Positions 18,416 through 28,361 are shown, numbered from the stretch's first letter. The stretch: DNA of 53,611 bases from an uncultured Opitutia bacterium (GCA_903900845.1 CAIUOU010000001.1:1-53611); one strand, 5' to 3'. Numbers and translations are program-made. The notes: generated from the letters alone by a model not told the origin.

Positions 18416-18633
18416 TCGGTGAACATGGCGCGATACCGCTGAGCGGCGCCACCACGAATTTCCTGATCCCGAAAAGTGGCGGCGATAAAACCGGCGTCAC
18501 CCAGCGGAGCCAGGAGATGGGCAAAAAAGCCGGGAGCATCGTGCAGGTTTCGCGCCACTTGGAACCGCCCGATCGTCGCCCGCTGAACAGTCTGCGAAGA
18601 AAGACCCGTATCTTCGAAACCGTCTCCGGCCGT
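18412..18633 (-). pseudogene. 3' remnant of a gene formerly coupled to the DUF362 gene
   Basis: A 73-codon open frame on the minus strand ends with TGA overlapping the DUF362 start (ATGA). It reads like a real C-terminus (RFQVARNLHDAPGFFAHLLA, then IAATFRDQEIRGGAAQRYR), but its upstream boundary is a TAA and there is no ATG; only an internal GTG is available. The sequence upstream of the TAA is dispersed repeat (ATCCGCGG and TGTCCCTTCG motifs), suggesting that repeat insertion or deletion removed the 5' part. The protein family is not certain; a methyltransferase-like tail is a guess. Confidence 0.4.
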
Positions 18634-18722
18634 TTAATCCGCGGTATGATCCGAGGCTGCAGCAGCGCCGGCCTCGGCCGTGTCCCTTCGCGTCCCTTCG
18701 TGGTTGCTCACCCGCGGAGCGA
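18631..18722 (+). repeat. Dispersed repeat block (TGTCCCTTCG and CCGCGGAGCGA parts)
   Basis: It contains TTTAATCCGCGG, then TGTCCCTTCG directly followed by CGTCCCTTCGTGG, then the 24-bp tail 18699-18722, which matches 28363-28386 at 22 of 24 positions. The TGTCCCTTCGTGGTTGC segment recurs at 32701-32717. With the flanking sequence it accounts for the non-coding stretch between the broken gene end at 18633 and the thioredoxin-domain gene end at 18754. Confidence 0.65.
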
Positions 18723-18753
18723 TTTGGTCACGAAGTCCGTTCCGTCACGCTTC

Positions 18754-20925
18754 TCAAGAGCCCGGCGAAAGGAGCCGCTCCAAGTCCGCGGACAGCGTGA
18801 CCGGAGCCTGGCAGGAAAACTCCTCGCAGACGTAGGCCGTCGCGCGACCGCCGATCGGCACCATCGCCCCGATCCACGGCGCGCGAGCGGCCAGCCAAGC
18901 CTGTCCTTCGCCGCCATCGGCCGCCGCCACGGCCCGGTACGGGCCGAACTTTGCGCCGACCACCCGGGCCAACGCCTGAAAATCCTCCGCGCGCGGATCG
19001 CCGGCGATGACCACGTGACGCGCCGGCTCCAGAGCCAGCTCGAGCGCGCAAAGCATCTGGGGCATCGCCTGGGGCGCCCGCGACCACGTGTCACGAAACG
19101 CCTCAAGCACGCGCCGTCCTCGCTCGCGATAAGAACGCCCGCCGGAGTCGGCCTCGAACCACGCGCCGAGGCGTAAGAGATTCAGGGCCGCGACGCTCGA
19201 CGGCGCCGGTTCGGCGCCGTCGTAATCCTCCTTCAGGCGGATCATGATGCTGGTGTCCCAACCCGGCGAATTGAAGTAACCGCCCGCCGCCTCGTCCCAG
19301 AAAAGCTCGTCCATCTTCGCCTGCAGCCAGACCGCCCATTGCAGCCAGCGCACTTCAAAGGAGGCTTCATGCAGGTCGAGCAGCGCCTGGATCAGGAAGG
19401 CATAGTCCTCGGCGAAACCCTCCGTGAGGGCCCGCACTCCCTGCCGCCAGGAGCGGAACAGGACCCCCCGGTTTCCGTCGTGCAGCTCACGCGCGATGAA
19501 GTCGGCGGCGGCCGTCGCCGTCGCGAGGTATTCGGCGTCGCCCAGCACGCGGTACGCCCGGGCGAACGCCGAGATCATGAGGGCGTTGCATGAGGTGAGC
19601 ACCTTGTCGTCGAGGTGCGGGCGCGGCCGCCGCGCGCGCGCGGAGCGCAACCGTTCGACGACGGAGAGCAGCCGGTCGTTGGCCGCCTCCGGGTCGAGTC
19701 CGAATTGCCGGGCGGTCTCCGCGAGCCCGCGGCGCTGGACGAGGATATTGCGGCCCCGGAGTTCACCCTGCGGATCCAGCTGGGCGGGCACGTTGCCCTG
19801 CTCCTCCACCCCGAAATGCCAAGCGGCGAATTCCGCGTCATCAGCCAGCGCCGTCCGCAGCTCCGCGGGAGTCCAGACGTAGAACGCTCCCTCGGCGTGG
19901 CCGGTGATCGCGCCCGTGGAGTCCGCCACGGGCGAATCGGCGTCCTCCGCGGTGAAGAACCCCCCGCCGGGGGCGGCAAGATCGCGGCTGACGTAGCCGA
20001 GGATGTCGCGCGCCAGCCAAGCGTAACGTTCGTCGCCGGTCGCCTGCCGCGCCTCCAGGCAGTTCACGGCGATCTGCGCCTGATCGTAGAGCATCTTCTC
20101 GAAGTGCGGCACCAGCCAGCCCTCATCGACCGAGTAGCGATGGAAACCGCCGCCCACGTGGTCGTGGATGCCCCCGCGGGCCATCGCTCGCAGCGTGGAC
20201 GTCGCGAGTCGCATCGCCTCGGCGCCGAGCTCGCTGGCGGCACCCTGCAGGGCCACGACGCGGAGGAGAAACGCGAGATTGGAAGCCCGCGGGAACTTCG
20301 GCGCGCCGCCGAAGCCCCCGTTCCGGGCGTCGAAGCTCTCGTGATAGTGGCGGAACCCTTCCTCAAAGGCGCGCCCCGCGGCCTCCACCAGGGGCTCGGA
20401 GGTCTCCGCCCGGCCGGCGCCCTCCGCGCGGGCACGGAGCAGCCCGAGCGCGCGCTCGCCCTCGGCGACCAGTTTCACGCGCTCCTCGCGCCAGCCGCGG
20501 GCGATCGCCCGCAGCACCGTCGGGAAACCCGCGCGGCCGTGGCGGTCCTCGGGCGGGTAGTACGTGCCGCCGTAGAAGGGCTTCAGGTCCGGCGTAAGCC
20601 ACGCGCTCAAAGGCCAGCCTCCGTGGCCGGTCATCGTCTGCACATACGCCATGTAGACGCGGTCGACGTCAGGCCGCTCCTCGCGATCGACCTTGATGCT
20701 GATGAAGTGCTCGTTGAGCAGCGCGGCGGTGGCGTCGCTCTCAAACGACTCGTGCGCCATCACGTGACACCAATGGCAGGTCGAGTAGCCGATGCTCAGG
20801 AAGATCGGTTTATCCTCGCGCCGCGCCCGCTCGAAGGCGGCGTCGCCCCACGGCATCCAGTCGACCGGGTTGTCGGCATGCTGGAGCAGGTACGGCGAGG
20901 TCTCCCGGGCGAGGGCGTTGGGCAT
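18754..20925 (-). CDS. Thioredoxin-domain protein, YyaL/SPATA20 family (DUF255)
   Basis: 723 residues. The N-terminal DUF255 thioredoxin-like domain has the signature [16 protein letters not shown], then [15 protein letters not shown] with a CHWC redox-like motif and [28 protein letters not shown] follows. The rest (from about 200) is an alpha/alpha-barrel-like region similar to cellulase/epimerase folds, with FGGAPKFP and [11 protein letters not shown]. The family is widespread from bacteria to mammals and its biochemical role is unsettled. I chose ATG 20925 ([11 protein letters not shown]) because family members start near this point; a GTG at 20943 is the alternative. No operon partner is tightly spaced. 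Confidence 0.9.
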   Translation of the reverse strand: MPNALARETSPYLLQHADNPVDWMPWGDAAFERARREDKPIFLSIGYSTCHWCHVMAHESFESDATAALLNEHFISIKVDREERPDVDRVYMAYVQTMTGHGGWPLSAWLTPDLKPFYGGTYYPPEDRHGRAGFPTVLRAIARGWREERVKLVAEGERALGLLRARAEGAGRAETSEPLVEAAGRAFEEGFRHYHESFDARNGGFGGAPKFPRASNLAFLLRVVALQGAASELGAEAMRLATSTLRAMARGGIHDHVGGGFHRYSVDEGWLVPHFEKMLYDQAQIAVNCLEARQATGDERYAWLARDILGYVSRDLAAPGGGFFTAEDADSPVADSTGAITGHAEGAFYVWTPAELRTALADDAEFAAWHFGVEEQGNVPAQLDPQGELRGRNILVQRRGLAETARQFGLDPEAANDRLLSVVERLRSARARRPRPHLDDKVLTSCNALMISAFARAYRVLGDAEYLATATAAADFIARELHDGNRGVLFRSWRQGVRALTEGFAEDYAFLIQALLDLHEASFEVRWLQWAVWLQAKMDELFWDEAAGGYFNSPGWDTSIMIRLKEDYDGAEPAPSSVAALNLLRLGAWFEADSGGRSYRERGRRVLEAFRDTWSRAPQAMPQMLCALELALEPARHVVIAGDPRAEDFQALARVVGAKFGPYRAVAAADGGEGQAWLAARAPWIGAMVPIGGRATAYVCEEFSCQAPVTLSADLERLLSPGS

Positions 20926-21000
20926 GACGACGGAAAGACGCACAGCCCGGTGGCGTCCGCAAAGCCCAACCGCGGAAAGTCCGCGCCGGCGCGGCCGGCC

Positions 21001-22047
21001 TCACCAACCCAGCACCCAGGCGAAGATGAGCGGCGCGACGATCGTGGCGTCGCTCTCGATGATGAACTTCGGCGTGCTCGCGGCCAGTTTGCCCCAGGTG
21101 ATCTTCTCGTTGGGCACGGCGCCGGAGTAGCTGCCGTAGCTGGTGGTGGAGTCGCTGATCTGCGAGAAGTAGCCCCAGAGCGGGATGCCCTTGCGCCGCA
21201 GGTCCTGGTGCAGCATCGGCACCACGCAGATCGGGAAGTCGCCCGCGATGCCGCCGCCGATCTGGAAGAAACCGATCGAGCCCTCGCCGGTCTTCAGCTT
21301 GCGGGCGGTGCGCGTGTACCACGCGGCGAGCACCGTCATGTATTCGATACCCGTGCGCACGGTGTGGACGTTGCGGATGTGGCCGCTGATGACATGCCCG
21401 GCGTACATGTTGCCCAAGGTGGCATCCTCCCAACCCGGCACGAAGATCGGCAGGTCCTTCTCGCACGCGGCCAACAGCCAGGAGTTGCGCGGGTCGATCT
21501 GGTAGCTCTTCCGCAATTTGCCGCTCCGCAACACCCGATACATGAACTCGTGCGGGAAGCAGCGCTCGCCCGCCCGGTCGGCCGCCACCCATTCAGCCAG
21601 CACCGCCGCCTCGATCCGCCGCATCGCCTCCATCTCCGGGATGCAGGTGTCGGTGACACGATTCATATGCCTCCGCAGCAAGGCCTGCTCGTCCTTGGCC
21701 GAGAGCTGCCGGTAGTCCGGCACGCGCTCGTAATGGTCGTGAGCGACCAGGTTGAAAATATCCTCCTCGAGGTTGGCGCCGGTGCAGACGATCGCGTGGA
21801 CCTTGTCGCCCCGGATCATCTCGGCGAGCGAGAGCCCCAGTTCGGCGGTCGACATGGCGCCGGCAAGCGTGACGAGCATCCTGCCGCCCGCCTGCAGGTG
21901 CGCCTCGTAACCCCTGGCGGAGTCGACCAGCGCGGCGGAGTTGAAATGCCGGTAATGCCGGGCGACGAAACGGGAGACCGGCCCCTTGCGGGCCGCGAGG
22001 GCGGCGTTGTGGTCCTCCGAACGTGGCGACGGGCGTTTGGACTTCAT
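21001..22047 (-). CDS. Deoxyhypusine synthase family protein
   Basis: 348 residues. Conserved blocks: AGAMSTAELGLSLAEMIR, ICTGANLEEDIFN-like VCTGANLEEDIFN, and SIGFFQIGGGIAGDFPICVV; the C-terminal NEKITWGKL carries the lysine region of the bacterial branch. True deoxyhypusine synthases modify eIF5A in archaea and eukaryotes; bacterial relatives use spermidine and NAD to make homospermidine or act on unknown targets, so a polyamine role is inferred. An ATG at 22065 with a G-rich upstream stretch would add six residues. It is divergent from the EamA transporter at 22180. Confidence 0.85.
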   Translation of the reverse strand: MKSKRPSPRSEDHNAALAARKGPVSRFVARHYRHFNSAALVDSARGYEAHLQAGGRMLVTLAGAMSTAELGLSLAEMIRGDKVHAIVCTGANLEEDIFNLVAHDHYERVPDYRQLSAKDEQALLRRHMNRVTDTCIPEMEAMRRIEAAVLAEWVAADRAGERCFPHEFMYRVLRSGKLRKSYQIDPRNSWLLAACEKDLPIFVPGWEDATLGNMYAGHVISGHIRNVHTVRTGIEYMTVLAAWYTRTARKLKTGEGSIGFFQIGGGIAGDFPICVVPMLHQDLRRKGIPLWGYFSQISDSTTSYGSYSGAVPNEKITWGKLAASTPKFIIESDATIVAPLIFAWVLGW

Positions 22048-22179
22048 GGCGGAACGCTCAACCATACCCCGTACCCCCCCGGCTTCGCCACCCAAAAACC
22101 GCCGGCGCCGTTCGCGGAAAACCACGGACCGGCTTTGCCAAGCCGCGCTTTTCCCCCATGGCTGGCCGTTCACGACCGC

Positions 22180-23091
22180 ATGCTCGCCGCCTTCCTCGCC
22201 GCGCTCTTCTTCGCCTTCAACGCGACCTGCGCCAACCGCAGTGCGCGGGCGCTGGGCGGCGCACGGGCCAACCTTGGCCGCCTGACAGTCGCCGTGGTGG
22301 TGTTGGCGGCGTTCGCGCACACCCTCGGCGGTGGTCTGGCGAGCGCCAGCCTGCCATGGTTTCTGCTGAGCGGAGTCATCGGCATGGGGCTCGGCGACAT
22401 CGCGGTGTTCGCCGCGCTCCCGCTCCTCGGCTCGCGGCTGACCGTCCTCCTGACCCAATGCCTCGCCGCACCGATCGCGGCGCTCGGGGAATGGCTGTGG
22501 CTGGGCCACCGCCTCACGCCCGCGCAGATGCTGTGGGGCGTGGTGATTATCGCAGGGGTGGCCTTCGCGATCATGCCGAGCCGCTCCAGTCCGCCGCGCG
22601 TGACGGTGCGGCCGATCGGGTTTCTGTTCGGATTCCTCGCCGCCTGCGGACAAGGCCTCGGCGCGCTCGTGAGCCGGCGCGGGCTCGAAGCCGCGGTGGC
22701 GGCGGGCGAGCTGCCGAACAACGCGCTCTTCGGCCTCACCGCCGCCTATCAACGCATCCTCGCGGGTTTCGCGTTCCTCGCCGTCTGGCTGCTGGTCTTG
22801 CGACTGGCGGGAAGATTCCCGGCGGCTCCCGCCGCAACCTCGGAGGAGCGCCGGCGGGATTACCGCTGGATGGTCGCCAATGGCCTGGCGGGGCCGGTCT
22901 TCGGAGTAGGCTGTTACCAATGGGCGCTGGCGACCACGCCGAGCGGCATCGTGCTGCCGATCGCCGCCACCGCTCCGCTGCTGGCCATGCCGATCGCCTA
23001 CTGGTTGGAAGGCGACCGTCCCTCCCGCCGCGCGGTGACCGGCGGCATCATTGCCGTCGCCGGCTGCGTCGCCCTCACGCTGGCGCGCTGA
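22180..23091 (+). CDS. EamA-family (drug/metabolite exporter type) membrane transporter
   Basis: 303 residues with about ten hydrophobic helices in two homologous halves, the EamA/DMT arrangement. The first half runs from FLAALFFAFNATCANRSARA to VVIIAGVAFAIMP, the second from FLFGFLAACGQGLGALVSRR to GGIIAVAGCVALTLAR. Each half carries the usual proline/glycine-rich end helix (LLTQCLAAPIAALGEWLWLG and LPIAATAPLLAMPIAYWLEG). The substrate is unknown. ATG 22180 was chosen because the first membrane helix starts there; the frame stays open far upstream, but that part is antisense to other genes. Confidence 0.85.
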   Translation: MLAAFLAALFFAFNATCANRSARALGGARANLGRLTVAVVVLAAFAHTLGGGLASASLPWFLLSGVIGMGLGDIAVFAALPLLGSRLTVLLTQCLAAPIAALGEWLWLGHRLTPAQMLWGVVIIAGVAFAIMPSRSSPPRVTVRPIGFLFGFLAACGQGLGALVSRRGLEAAVAAGELPNNALFGLTAAYQRILAGFAFLAVWLLVLRLAGRFPAAPAATSEERRRDYRWMVANGLAGPVFGVGCYQWALATTPSGIVLPIAATAPLLAMPIAYWLEGDRPSRRAVTGGIIAVAGCVALTLAR

Positions 23092-23130
23092 CGATGACCC
23101 CGAGGACCCGTCCTCGGTGTGGATCAGGGA

Positions 23131-24615
23131 TCAGACCAGCAACTCGCGGATCACCTGACCGTGGACATCGGTCAGACGGCGATCGATGCCGTTATGGCGG
23201 AACGTGAGCTTCGTGTGGTCGATGCCAAGCTGGTGCAGGAGCGTCGCGTGGATGTCGTAAACCGTCGTGGGCTTGGAACGGTCGAGCGGCTTGTAACCCC
23301 AAATGTCACTCTCGCCATGCGTGATCCCGCCGCGGATACCGCCACCACACAGCCAATTGGTGAACACGAACGGATTATGGTCGCGGCCCTTGCCTCCCTG
23401 CGTTGATGGCATGCGGCCGAACTCCGTGGTCCAAAGGATCAGCGTGTCTTCGAGCAGCCCGCGCTGCCGCAGGTCCTTGATGAAGGCCGCCGCGCCGCGG
23501 GCCATGCCGAGGGCCAGCGGGCCGTGGTCGCGCTTCACGTCCTCGTGGGAATCCCAGTTGCGGCGCGGGAAGCTGTTGTCGTTGCCGCTCCAGACCTGGA
23601 CAAAACGCACGCCGCGCTCGAGCAGTCGGCGAGCGGCGAGGCATTTACGGGAGAAGTGCCACGTTTCCTCCTCCGCGTTGATCTCCTTCGGCCAGGCCTG
23701 CGGGCCCCGGTCCAGACCGTAGAGTTTCATCACATGCTCCGGCTCGGACTTAAGGTCGAGCGCCTCGGGCGCGGCCAGCTGCATGCGCGCCGCGAGTTCG
23801 TAGCTGCGGATGCGGGCGTCGAGGCGTTGATCGCCCTCGCGGGACGCGGCGTGCCCGCGGTTCAGCTCGGCCATCAGCCGGTGCGCGGCGGCCTCGCCGC
23901 CCGCGGTCACATAATCCCCCGCGCGGTGGGGATGCAGGTCGGCGATCGGCGCGTCCGCATCGGGATAAACCAGCGTGCCGCTGTGCTGCGCCGGCAGGAA
24001 CGCGGCATCCCAGTTCTTCACGCCGTTGGACGGGAAGCCGCGGTGGTCGGGAAGGACCACAAAGGTCGGCAGGTTGTCGTTGAGGGAGCCAAGGCCGTAA
24101 CTCACCCACGACCCGGCACCGGGGAAACCCGGCAGCTGAAAACCTGTCGCCTGCAGGAGTGTCGCGGCGCTGTGCACGCCGGACTTCCCGGTCATGTTGT
24201 GCACGAACGCGAGGTCGTCGACGACGTCACCCAGCGGGGCGACAACCTCGCTCAGTAGCTTGCCGCAGCGGCCGTAAGGCCGGAACTCCCACAATGGCCG
24301 CAGCCAAGGGCCGAGCCCGTTTTGAAATGCCTCCACCGGTTCGCCGAAATCGCTCGGCTGGCCGTTCCTCTGCACGAGCTCGGGCTTGTAGTCGAACAGG
24401 TCGATGTGGCTGGCGGCCCCCGCCATGAAAAATTGCACGACGCGCTTTGCCCGCGGGGCCGGCGCGCCGGCGGCGGGAGCCGCCAGCGCACGATCGCGAC
24501 CGAGCATCGCCGCGAGCGCGAGCCCTCCAAGGCCGCCGCCCGAGCTCCAGAGAAATTCCCGGCGCGTCGGGGACCGTCCGGGAGCCACACGATGGTAGGG
24601 GGAGTCGTTGATCAT
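23131..24615 (-). CDS. DUF1501 domain protein with Tat signal (third copy)
   Basis: 494 residues. A Tat signal (PTRREFLWSSGGGLGGLAL) precedes the DUF1501 body: FFMAGAASHIDLFDYKPEL, HNMTGKSGVHSAAT, VQVWSGNDN and a DSHEDVKRDH metal-site-like stretch, then WTTEFGRMPSTQGGKGRDHN near the end. It belongs to the longer subgroup that pairs with PSC1/DUF1549/DUF1553 cytochromes, and the upstream gene is exactly such a protein, 20 bases away. The terminal region with KPTTVYDIHATLLHQLGID is typical of sulfatase-like folds, but the S/CxPSR motif is absent, so no sulfatase activity is implied. Confidence 0.88.
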   Translation of the reverse strand: MINDSPYHRVAPGRSPTRREFLWSSGGGLGGLALAAMLGRDRALAAPAAGAPAPRAKRVVQFFMAGAASHIDLFDYKPELVQRNGQPSDFGEPVEAFQNGLGPWLRPLWEFRPYGRCGKLLSEVVAPLGDVVDDLAFVHNMTGKSGVHSAATLLQATGFQLPGFPGAGSWVSYGLGSLNDNLPTFVVLPDHRGFPSNGVKNWDAAFLPAQHSGTLVYPDADAPIADLHPHRAGDYVTAGGEAAAHRLMAELNRGHAASREGDQRLDARIRSYELAARMQLAAPEALDLKSEPEHVMKLYGLDRGPQAWPKEINAEEETWHFSRKCLAARRLLERGVRFVQVWSGNDNSFPRRNWDSHEDVKRDHGPLALGMARGAAAFIKDLRQRGLLEDTLILWTTEFGRMPSTQGGKGRDHNPFVFTNWLCGGGIRGGITHGESDIWGYKPLDRSKPTTVYDIHATLLHQLGIDHTKLTFRHNGIDRRLTDVHGQVIRELLV

Positions 24616-24635
24616 GTTCCGTCGCGCCGCGGCGT

Positions 24636-27600
24636 TCAGTCGATGAAGAGAAACTCGTTCAAGTTCAGCAGCACCCGGCACAGCGCCGGCAGGCCGTGCG
24701 CGCGCCCGAACTCCCCGAGCCGCGCCGCCTCCTCGGACGACGGCGCGCGGCCGATCGCCAGCACGTGCGCGCGCGCCACCTGCGCCGCGAGGTCGGCCGT
24801 CTCCGCCGACACCCGCGCCGCGAAATGCCGCGCCTGGGTGAGCATGAATCCGTTGTTCAGCAGCGCCAGCGCCTGCAGGGGGGACAGGCTCTCGCTGCGG
24901 CGGTCGACGCGCATCGAGGGATCCGCGCAGTCGAGCGACGTCATCCAGGGTTGCGTCTGGGAGCGCACGATGAAGCGGTAGATCGAACGGCGGAACGTCG
25001 TGGCGTCCTCCGGGTCCGCCTTCCCGTAAACGTAGTGCGGCGAGTGCTCGGGGCGTTCGATCACGAAATCCTGCCAGCCGGGGCCGCCCATGCGCAGATC
25101 CAAACGGCCGCTCACCGCCAGCACCGAGTCGCGGACCGCCTCCGCCTCCAGCCGGCGCCGGTTCTGCCGCCAGAGGAGGGTGTTGCCGGAGTCGATCTCC
25201 GCACCAGCGGGATCACCCGAGGAGGACTGACGGTAGGTTTCGCTCGTGACGATCAGGCGATGCAGGGATTTCAGCGAACCCCCGCCGTCACGGAACTCCG
25301 CCGCGAGCCAGTCGAGCAACTCGGGGTGGGAGGGCGGACCGCCGTTACGGCCGAAATCGTCCGGCGTTTCCACCAGCCCACGACCGAAATGGTAGTGCCA
25401 GATCCGGTTCACGATGCTGCGCCACGGGAGCGGGTTGCGGGGATCCGTCAGCCACCGCGCGAGCGCAGCGCGACGCGCGCCTTCCGGCGCGTCTTCGGGT
25501 AGATCGAAACGCGCCGGCGCGAAGGTGAGCGCGGAAAGCGCGCCCGGGCCAACCAGACGACCGGGCTGGGTGACCTGCCCGCGGCCGAGGAAATGAATCG
25601 GCCGCGACCGGCCCCCGGAGGCGCCCGTCCCGGTGAAGCTGCCGGTCCCGCGATGGATGCCGCCCGCGTAGACGAGGTTGGGCTTGGGCAACGCAGCCAC
25701 CTCCGCCGCCAACCGTCGCGCGTCACCGCGCAGTTCGTCTCGACGAACGCGCACGCCGTCTTCGGCCGCGGCCAGCAGGAGCGCCTCGCGCCGCGTCTCC
25801 AACTCCGCCTTCTCCGCGGCCGTCAGACCGGAAGGCGCGAGACCGTCCGTAAGATTGGCCCGGGACCAGCGCTCGCGGGACTCGATGGAGTCGGGGGAGG
25901 TGACCGGTTTACCTAGGGCGACGTTGATACCGGCGCGGTCGGTCACCTTGAGTTCGGCCAATGCGAAGATGTAATCGTCCTTGCGCGGCGCGAGGCGGGT
26001 CGCGGTCACGCGCACGTAGCGCCCGGCGATACCGTCGTCCTTGCTCCCGCCCGTCGAGAAAGGCGTGAGGCCGGGATTCGGGAAATCAGCCATGAACGTC
26101 ACGTCGTAGCGGATCCACGCGAGCTTCACGCCCTCGCGGAACTCCGGGTCATCGCTCACCTCCACCTTGAAGCGCACCGGGAAGCCGAATCCGTCGCCGA
26201 TCCCGTTGAAGGGATCGCTCGCCGGGAGCAGCCAGACGCGGTCGATGTCCACGGATGCGCCGAGATCAACCTGAACCCATTTCAAGGTGTCGGGCGTGCG
26301 GGCGACGGCGCTGTGGTAACCGCGACGCGTATTCGGGCCCGTCGCCGCGCTTTCGCGCAGCGTCTTTTCCAGTTCAACCAGCACGGGACCGGCCTGGGCA
26401 CGCAACGGCGCCTCAAGCGCGGCCAGCGCCGCGGTGTTTTCCCGAAATCGCTCGTCGAGCGCGCGCCGGCGCGCGTGGATCGCCGGGTCGCGGTCATAGG
26501 GCCGGTCAGTGCGATCCAACGCGGCGAACACTGCCTGCAGCCGGTAGTAATCCTCCTGTGGCACCGGGTCGAACTTGTGGTTGTGGCACTGCGCGCAATG
26601 CACCGTGACGCTGGCAAAGGTGCCGATCGCGTTCGCTACCATGTCGTCGCGGTCGAGGTGGCGGGCCAGCTTGCCGTCGATCTTCGATTCCGGCACCTCC
26701 GCGTGGCCGATGAAGTCCCACGGGCCCGCCGCGATGAATCCGAGCGCCTCCACTCCGTCCGGCGAATCCGGGAAGAGCACGTCACCCGCGATCTGCTCCT
26801 GCACGAAGCGCGCGTAGGGCTTGTCGGTGTTGAAGGCGCGAACGACGTAATCGCGGTAGGGCCACGCGTTGGGGCGGGGCTTGTCCTTGTCGTAACCGTG
26901 CGTGTCGCCGTAGTGCACCACGTCGAGCCAGTGCCGCGCCCAGCGTTCGCCGTGACGCGGCGAGGAGAGGAGACGGTCAACCAACCGCTCGTACGCCCCG
27001 GGCGAATGGTCCGCGGCGAAAGCCGTAATCTCCTCCGGCGTGGGCGGGAGGCCGGTCAGGTCGAAGTAAAGGCGGCGGATGAGCGTGCGGGCGTCGGCGG
27101 CCGCGCCCGGGCGCAGGTTCGCGGCGGCGAGCCGGGCGCGGATGAACGCGTCGACCGGATGCGCGGCGCCCGGCGGCGGCGCGACCTTCGCGATGGGCTT
27201 GAGCGACCACCAATCAAGCGGGTCCGCGACCACGGCACTCGCGGAATCGGGCCAGTTCGCGCCCGCATTGATCCAGGCGCGCACCACGGCGACCTCCGCC
27301 GCCGAGAGCGGCGGTTCCTCCGCCGGCGGCATCCGCAGGTCCGGGTCGGCGCCGCTCACGTAACGCAGGAGCGGACTGCCCGCGGCGTTGCCGGGGATGA
27401 TGTTCGGGGCGGAGCCGTCGCCGCCGGTCAGCGCCACCGCTTTCGCATCCACGCGATAGCCACCCTTCTGCTTTTCGGGACCGTGGCACTTCACGCAATG
27501 CGCCGAGAATATCGGCTGCACGTCGCGCTCGAAATCGGGTGCCGCCGCCGCGGCGACACCGGCCGAAAAAAACAGCGCGCAGCTCCGGAACCGTGGAAGG

Positions 27601-27644
27601 TATCGCGCAAGCAACGCAGGGAAGGTGGGGAGTCGGGGCACCAC
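24636..27644 (-). CDS. PSD1-type cytochrome with c-heme, DUF1549, discoidin-like and DUF1553 domains
   Basis: 1002 residues from a GTG at 27644 that begins a plausible signal peptide (ALFFSAGVAAAAAPDF); no ATG fits, and the longer open frame upstream looks non-coding. Order: cytochrome-c-like domain with CVKCH at 50-54 and MPPAEEPPLS; DUF1549 about 160-365 with CAQCH at 350-354; a coiled stretch; an F5/8-type-C-like discoidin region about 425-570 (VQVDLGASVDIDRVWL); DUF1553 about 690-995. Compared with the copy at 1882 it lacks the propeller and BIG2 domain. It is cotranscribed with the DUF1501 gene at 23131. The function of these exported haem proteins is unproven. Confidence 0.85.
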   Translation of the reverse strand: MVPRLPTFPALLARYLPRFRSCALFFSAGVAAAAAPDFERDVQPIFSAHCVKCHGPEKQKGGYRVDAKAVALTGGDGSAPNIIPGNAAGSPLLRYVSGADPDLRMPPAEEPPLSAAEVAVVRAWINAGANWPDSASAVVADPLDWWSLKPIAKVAPPPGAAHPVDAFIRARLAAANLRPGAAADARTLIRRLYFDLTGLPPTPEEITAFAADHSPGAYERLVDRLLSSPRHGERWARHWLDVVHYGDTHGYDKDKPRPNAWPYRDYVVRAFNTDKPYARFVQEQIAGDVLFPDSPDGVEALGFIAAGPWDFIGHAEVPESKIDGKLARHLDRDDMVANAIGTFASVTVHCAQCHNHKFDPVPQEDYYRLQAVFAALDRTDRPYDRDPAIHARRRALDERFRENTAALAALEAPLRAQAGPVLVELEKTLRESAATGPNTRRGYHSAVARTPDTLKWVQVDLGASVDIDRVWLLPASDPFNGIGDGFGFPVRFKVEVSDDPEFREGVKLAWIRYDVTFMADFPNPGLTPFSTGGSKDDGIAGRYVRVTATRLAPRKDDYIFALAELKVTDRAGINVALGKPVTSPDSIESRERWSRANLTDGLAPSGLTAAEKAELETRREALLLAAAEDGVRVRRDELRGDARRLAAEVAALPKPNLVYAGGIHRGTGSFTGTGASGGRSRPIHFLGRGQVTQPGRLVGPGALSALTFAPARFDLPEDAPEGARRAALARWLTDPRNPLPWRSIVNRIWHYHFGRGLVETPDDFGRNGGPPSHPELLDWLAAEFRDGGGSLKSLHRLIVTSETYRQSSSGDPAGAEIDSGNTLLWRQNRRRLEAEAVRDSVLAVSGRLDLRMGGPGWQDFVIERPEHSPHYVYGKADPEDATTFRRSIYRFIVRSQTQPWMTSLDCADPSMRVDRRSESLSPLQALALLNNGFMLTQARHFAARVSAETADLAAQVARAHVLAIGRAPSSEEAARLGEFGRAHGLPALCRVLLNLNEFLFID

Positions 27645-28070
27645 GGACGGACTGGCGAAAACGTCCCCGCGCCCAGCACACCGACGCAACCCTTTCCTCG
27701 GTCCGTGCCGACACCCGGATGCCGCGATGAAGGATGGGATCCGAGCTTTGGCGGATGCGCCCTCTTCTTCGCCAAACCTCCGGCGGGAAAGCAACCGCGA
27801 CTGCACCGCATGCCTCATCCGATTGCGACTTTTGCGCGTCCTCGCGGCCATCAGAGCCATTGGTGGCAAAAAGGATCGAGCTTCACCGAAGCGGACAGGT
27901 TCACCACCGAGAGACGGAGAAAGACCTACGGCGCTCGCCACGGGGTCGAGGATCGCCCTCACGCCCTTCGCCTCTGGCACTGATTGGGCGCGCTCCCCGA
28001 CCTTCCCGTCCTTCCTGTTCAACTTCGCCCGTACGCTCCGTTCATGCGGAAGCGCCGAACGAATTCCGGT

Positions 28071-28101
28071 ATTATCCGCGCCATCCGCGAAATCCGCGGT
28101 G
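28071..28101 (+). repeat. Dispersed 10-bp-period repeat (ATCCGCG type)
   Basis: Three ATCCGCG units at 10-bp spacing. The segment ATCCGCGAAATCCGCGGT is identical to that within 281-313, about 27.8 kb away, showing that the family is interspersed rather than a local tandem array. Confidence 0.7.
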
Positions 28102-28361
28102 AAAAACGCCGAGCGATTCGGTAACGCCTTCCTCCTTCGCCAACCCTGCGGAAGACGAGTCGGTGGTTACACGTCCTGCCCTATCCTACCTTTTTCGGCC
28201 TCCGTCATGACCCAATCTCGGGGTAAGTCGGGAACGCGTAACGACCCGGGACTCGGGCCTGAGGATCGGACTCGGTGAACTCGGATCAGGCCTCGGTGCC
28301 CTGTGTCCCAACTGCACTCCCCCTCGGTGGCGGCGGAACCGCGCTGGCTCCACCAGCCCAG

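Noticed and set aside
19615-23091. A 1158-codon open frame on the plus strand covering the region of three genes
   Set aside because: Up to about 22180 it is antisense to the thioredoxin-domain and deoxyhypusine synthase-like genes, with arginine/histidine-rich composition and no family motifs. Only its end, the EamA transporter from 22180, is real. Long empty frames are expected opposite GC-rich genes.
26313-27983. 556-codon open frame opposite the second PSD1 cytochrome
   Set aside because: Antisense shadow; the cytochrome frame has haem motifs and conserved domains.
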